Below, one piece after another: positions 30,328 through 31,817 of a stretch of 31,817 nucleotides of DNA. Below the pieces are notes generated by a model, which was not told the origin of the DNA, made no database searches, and worked only from the letters and a program-made list of their open reading frames with translations. Position numbers and translations under genes: made by a program. The DNA lies in IMG/VR virus record IMGVR_UViG_3300025426_000736, positions 1 to 31,817 of that record. One strand, written 5' to 3'. This stretch comes from a virus. Positions within the stretch are counted from its first letter, which is position 1. The number at the start of each line of letters is the position of its first letter.

Positions 30328-31125
30328 ATGAAAACTACTTTTAAAACTCTTTTGGCAACTTCTGTTCTTGCACTAATTGCAACCAATGCTAGTGCACAAT
30401 GGTTTGGATCTACACAAGACGCATATGAACGTCGTGCGGATGCTGAACGTCAGCGACAAGAAAAATATGTGGAAAATGCAATTGATAAGGCTCCTAAATG
30501 GATGTACGAATTACCCGTTAGTAATAATGCTGTATATGCAACAGGTACGGGTGTTAGTTATGATATGGCCATGGCTGATCATAAGGCTAAATCAGATGCT
30601 TACGGGAAGGTTTGTATGACCGCTGGCGGTACAGCTAGCCAAAGTACAAAGATCTTTAAAACAGACAATGAAAAAGCCAGCACTGATAACACAGAAATTG
30701 CTATGCGTTCTGCATGTCGTGAAGTTAACTTACTCGGCGTAGAAGTTCGAGAAGTTAAACATATTGCCGAAGGAAATCGATTCCGATCATTTGTACTAAT
30801 TGTACTACCCACCGGTGATGCTAATGTACTTAAAAGCGGTAAGGAAATACAACGACAAAAAGAGTCTGCAATGACTCGAGAAGAGAAGGCGTTTAAAGAT
30901 CTAGACGGTGATCAAGTTACAGTAACTCCAATCCCTGCTCCTCAAAGTCTTTCACCTAATGAACAAATTGCTCCTACTAAATCGGATAAGGTTAGTGTAG
31001 TAACGCCCGTCAGCTCTAGTCAATTCCAATTATTGCCTGTAGATAATGCAGAGTATCGAGCTCGTCGAGATGCTGCATTACAAAAGCCAGGTGCTGTAGT
31101 TGGACAAATAACTCTTAATAATTAA
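30328..31125 (+). CDS. Exported LPP20-like protein
   Basis: 265 residues with a signal peptide (MKTTFKTLLATSVLALIATNASA, cleaved before Gln). The domain at about 45-165 starts APKWMYELP and VYATGTGVSYDMAMADHKAKSDAYGKVCM and continues ACREVNLLGVEVREVKH, matching the LPP20/FlgT-type envelope domain ('p.W......YavG.g.s...A...A...A'). The C-terminal 90 residues are low-complexity (TVTPIPAPQSLSPNEQ) and probably extended. No lipobox, so it should be soluble in the periplasm. Confidence 0.7.
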   Translation: MKTTFKTLLATSVLALIATNASAQWFGSTQDAYERRADAERQRQEKYVENAIDKAPKWMYELPVSNNAVYATGTGVSYDMAMADHKAKSDAYGKVCMTAGGTASQSTKIFKTDNEKASTDNTEIAMRSACREVNLLGVEVREVKHIAEGNRFRSFVLIVLPTGDANVLKSGKEIQRQKESAMTREEKAFKDLDGDQVTVTPIPAPQSLSPNEQIAPTKSDKVSVVTPVSSSQFQLLPVDNAEYRARRDAALQKPGAVVGQITLNN

Positions 31126-31128
31126 AAT
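31101..31128 (+). promoter_or_regulatory. Sigma70-type promoter upstream of the gene pair with clpP
   Basis: TGGACA (31101-31106), 16-nt spacer, TAAAAT (31123-31128), 10 of 12 consensus positions. It overlaps the preceding stop codon; the predicted start near 31135 lies at the ATG 31137 itself, so any mRNA would be leaderless or nearly so. Confidence 0.5.
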
Positions 31129-31136
31129 TTAGTAGC

Positions 31137-31424
31137 ATGAAATTTAGAAAAAAACCAGTAGTAATCGAAGCTGTTCGTTTTATCTACAACGAACAGGGAA
31201 TGGTTGCTCTTAAATCTTTTTGCGGCAATGCATTGGGAAACGTTTATAAAGAACGGCATCCTGGTGCATTAGCAGAAGCAGAAATTGGCACACTTGAAGA
31301 CGGTGTACACTTGACTGTAAAACACGTTGCTACCGAAGGCGACTGGATAATTAAAGGTGTTCAGGGCGAGTTTTATGCTTGCAAACCAGATATTTTTGAA
31401 CAAACTTATGAGGAAGTAAAATAA
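31137..31424 (+). CDS. Conserved phage protein ([10 protein letters not shown] family)
   Basis: 95 residues, typical at both ends of a family found in very many phages: [15 protein letters not shown] at the start and [27 protein letters not shown] at the end, with a [13 protein letters not shown] strand pair between. Function unknown. Its stop shares one base with the clpP start (TAATG). Confidence 0.82.
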   Translation: MKFRKKPVVIEAVRFIYNEQGMVALKSFCGNALGNVYKERHPGALAEAEIGTLEDGVHLTVKHVATEGDWIIKGVQGEFYACKPDIFEQTYEEVK

Positions 31425-31817
31425 TGCCAAATTTGGTACCAATGGTAATTGAGCAAGAAGCTCGCGGAGAACGTAGTTATGACATTTACAGTCGTTTGCT
31501 TAAAGATCGTATTGTCATGTTAGATACGGATGTAAATGAACATAGTGCTAGTTTACTTGTTGCTCAACTATTATTTTTAGAAAGTCAAGGTAATGAAGAT
31601 ATTCACTTTTTTATTAATAGCCCTGGCGGTGTTGTTACCGCTGGCATGGCAATTTACGACACTATGCAGTTCATCAAACCCGATATCCAAACCATCGTTA
31701 TGGGACAGGCTTGCTCAATGGGTAGTTTACTCGCCACTGCTGGCGCTCCTGGCAAACGCAAGATTCTACCTAATGCTCGTCACATGATCCATCAGCCCTC
31801 AGGAGGTGCGGGTGGAC
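31424..31817 (+). CDS. clpP: ClpP-type serine protease, N-terminal part (runs off window)
   Basis: The first 131 residues are visible and colinear with Clp[27 protein letters not shown], then [15 protein letters not shown] with the nucleophile Ser, and [11 protein letters not shown] with the catalytic His. The Asp of the triad lies beyond the window. ClpP forms a 14-subunit chamber and needs an unfoldase such as ClpX or ClpA; no such gene is visible, so it may use the host's, divert it, or act in head maturation. Translationally coupled to the preceding gene. Confidence 0.93.
   Translation, partial: MPNLVPMVIEQEARGERSYDIYSRLLKDRIVMLDTDVNEHSASLLVAQLLFLESQGNEDIHFFINSPGGVVTAGMAIYDTMQFIKPDIQTIVMGQACSMGSLLATAGAPGKRKILPNARHMIHQPSGGAGG

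Noticed and set aside
1-31817. CRISPR array or insertion sequence
   Set aside because: No regularly spaced direct repeats, no transposase-like frame and no terminal inverted repeats were found.

Overview
The window reads as part of a large, AT-rich double-stranded DNA tailed phage genome, probably from an aquatic, T4-like or other myovirus-type phage. The evidence is densely packed genes with 4-20 nt overlaps, a tail-fibre-type protein, phage-typical small conserved proteins (an SH3-barrel protein, zinc-ribbon and ribbon-helix-helix-like proteins, a metallophosphoesterase), and host-like genes carried as accessory functions (IF-1, ClpP, a tRNA-like gene). No terminase, capsid or polymerase gene is visible, so host and phage family are inferences.

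Layout. 1-338: end of a metallophosphoesterase gene and a strong terminator. 395-1303: a tail-fibre/tropism-type protein. 1375-22628: an accessory island of about 21 kb built almost only from redox and group-transfer enzymes, in strand blocks that alternate (+ 1375-2220, - 2211-4093, + 4158-9526, - 9523-11464, + 11504-15437, - 15400-22628). 22628-31817: a single rightward block of a tRNA-like gene and small early/middle-type genes, with several near-consensus sigma70 promoters, ending in a clpP cut by the window edge.

The island holds nine radical SAM enzymes (two tandem paralogues with an N-terminal Cys/His cluster, two with an N-terminal twitch-type Cys region, one B12-type, four SPASM/twitch-like), nine 2-oxoglutarate/Fe(II) oxygenase-fold proteins (two TauD-like with an unusual HxN metal motif, one apparently without a metal site), two kinase-fold proteins, and one each of a GNAT-like acyltransferase, a PLP-dependent enzyme, a SAM methyltransferase, an SGNH hydrolase and an unknown 311-residue protein. 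I see no glycosyltransferase, thymidylate-synthase homologue or separate precursor-peptide gene. The gene density, translational coupling and paralogy suggest a dedicated tailoring pathway. Its substrate could be a virion protein, a host-surface polymer or a small molecule and cannot be read from the sequence.

The right block appears to act on translation and the cell envelope. It has a tRNA-like gene behind a perfect TTGACA-N17-TATAAT promoter, an IF-1 homologue, an AbrB-fold mini-protein, two HExxH proteins, and a run of signal-peptide, membrane and lipoprotein genes before clpP.
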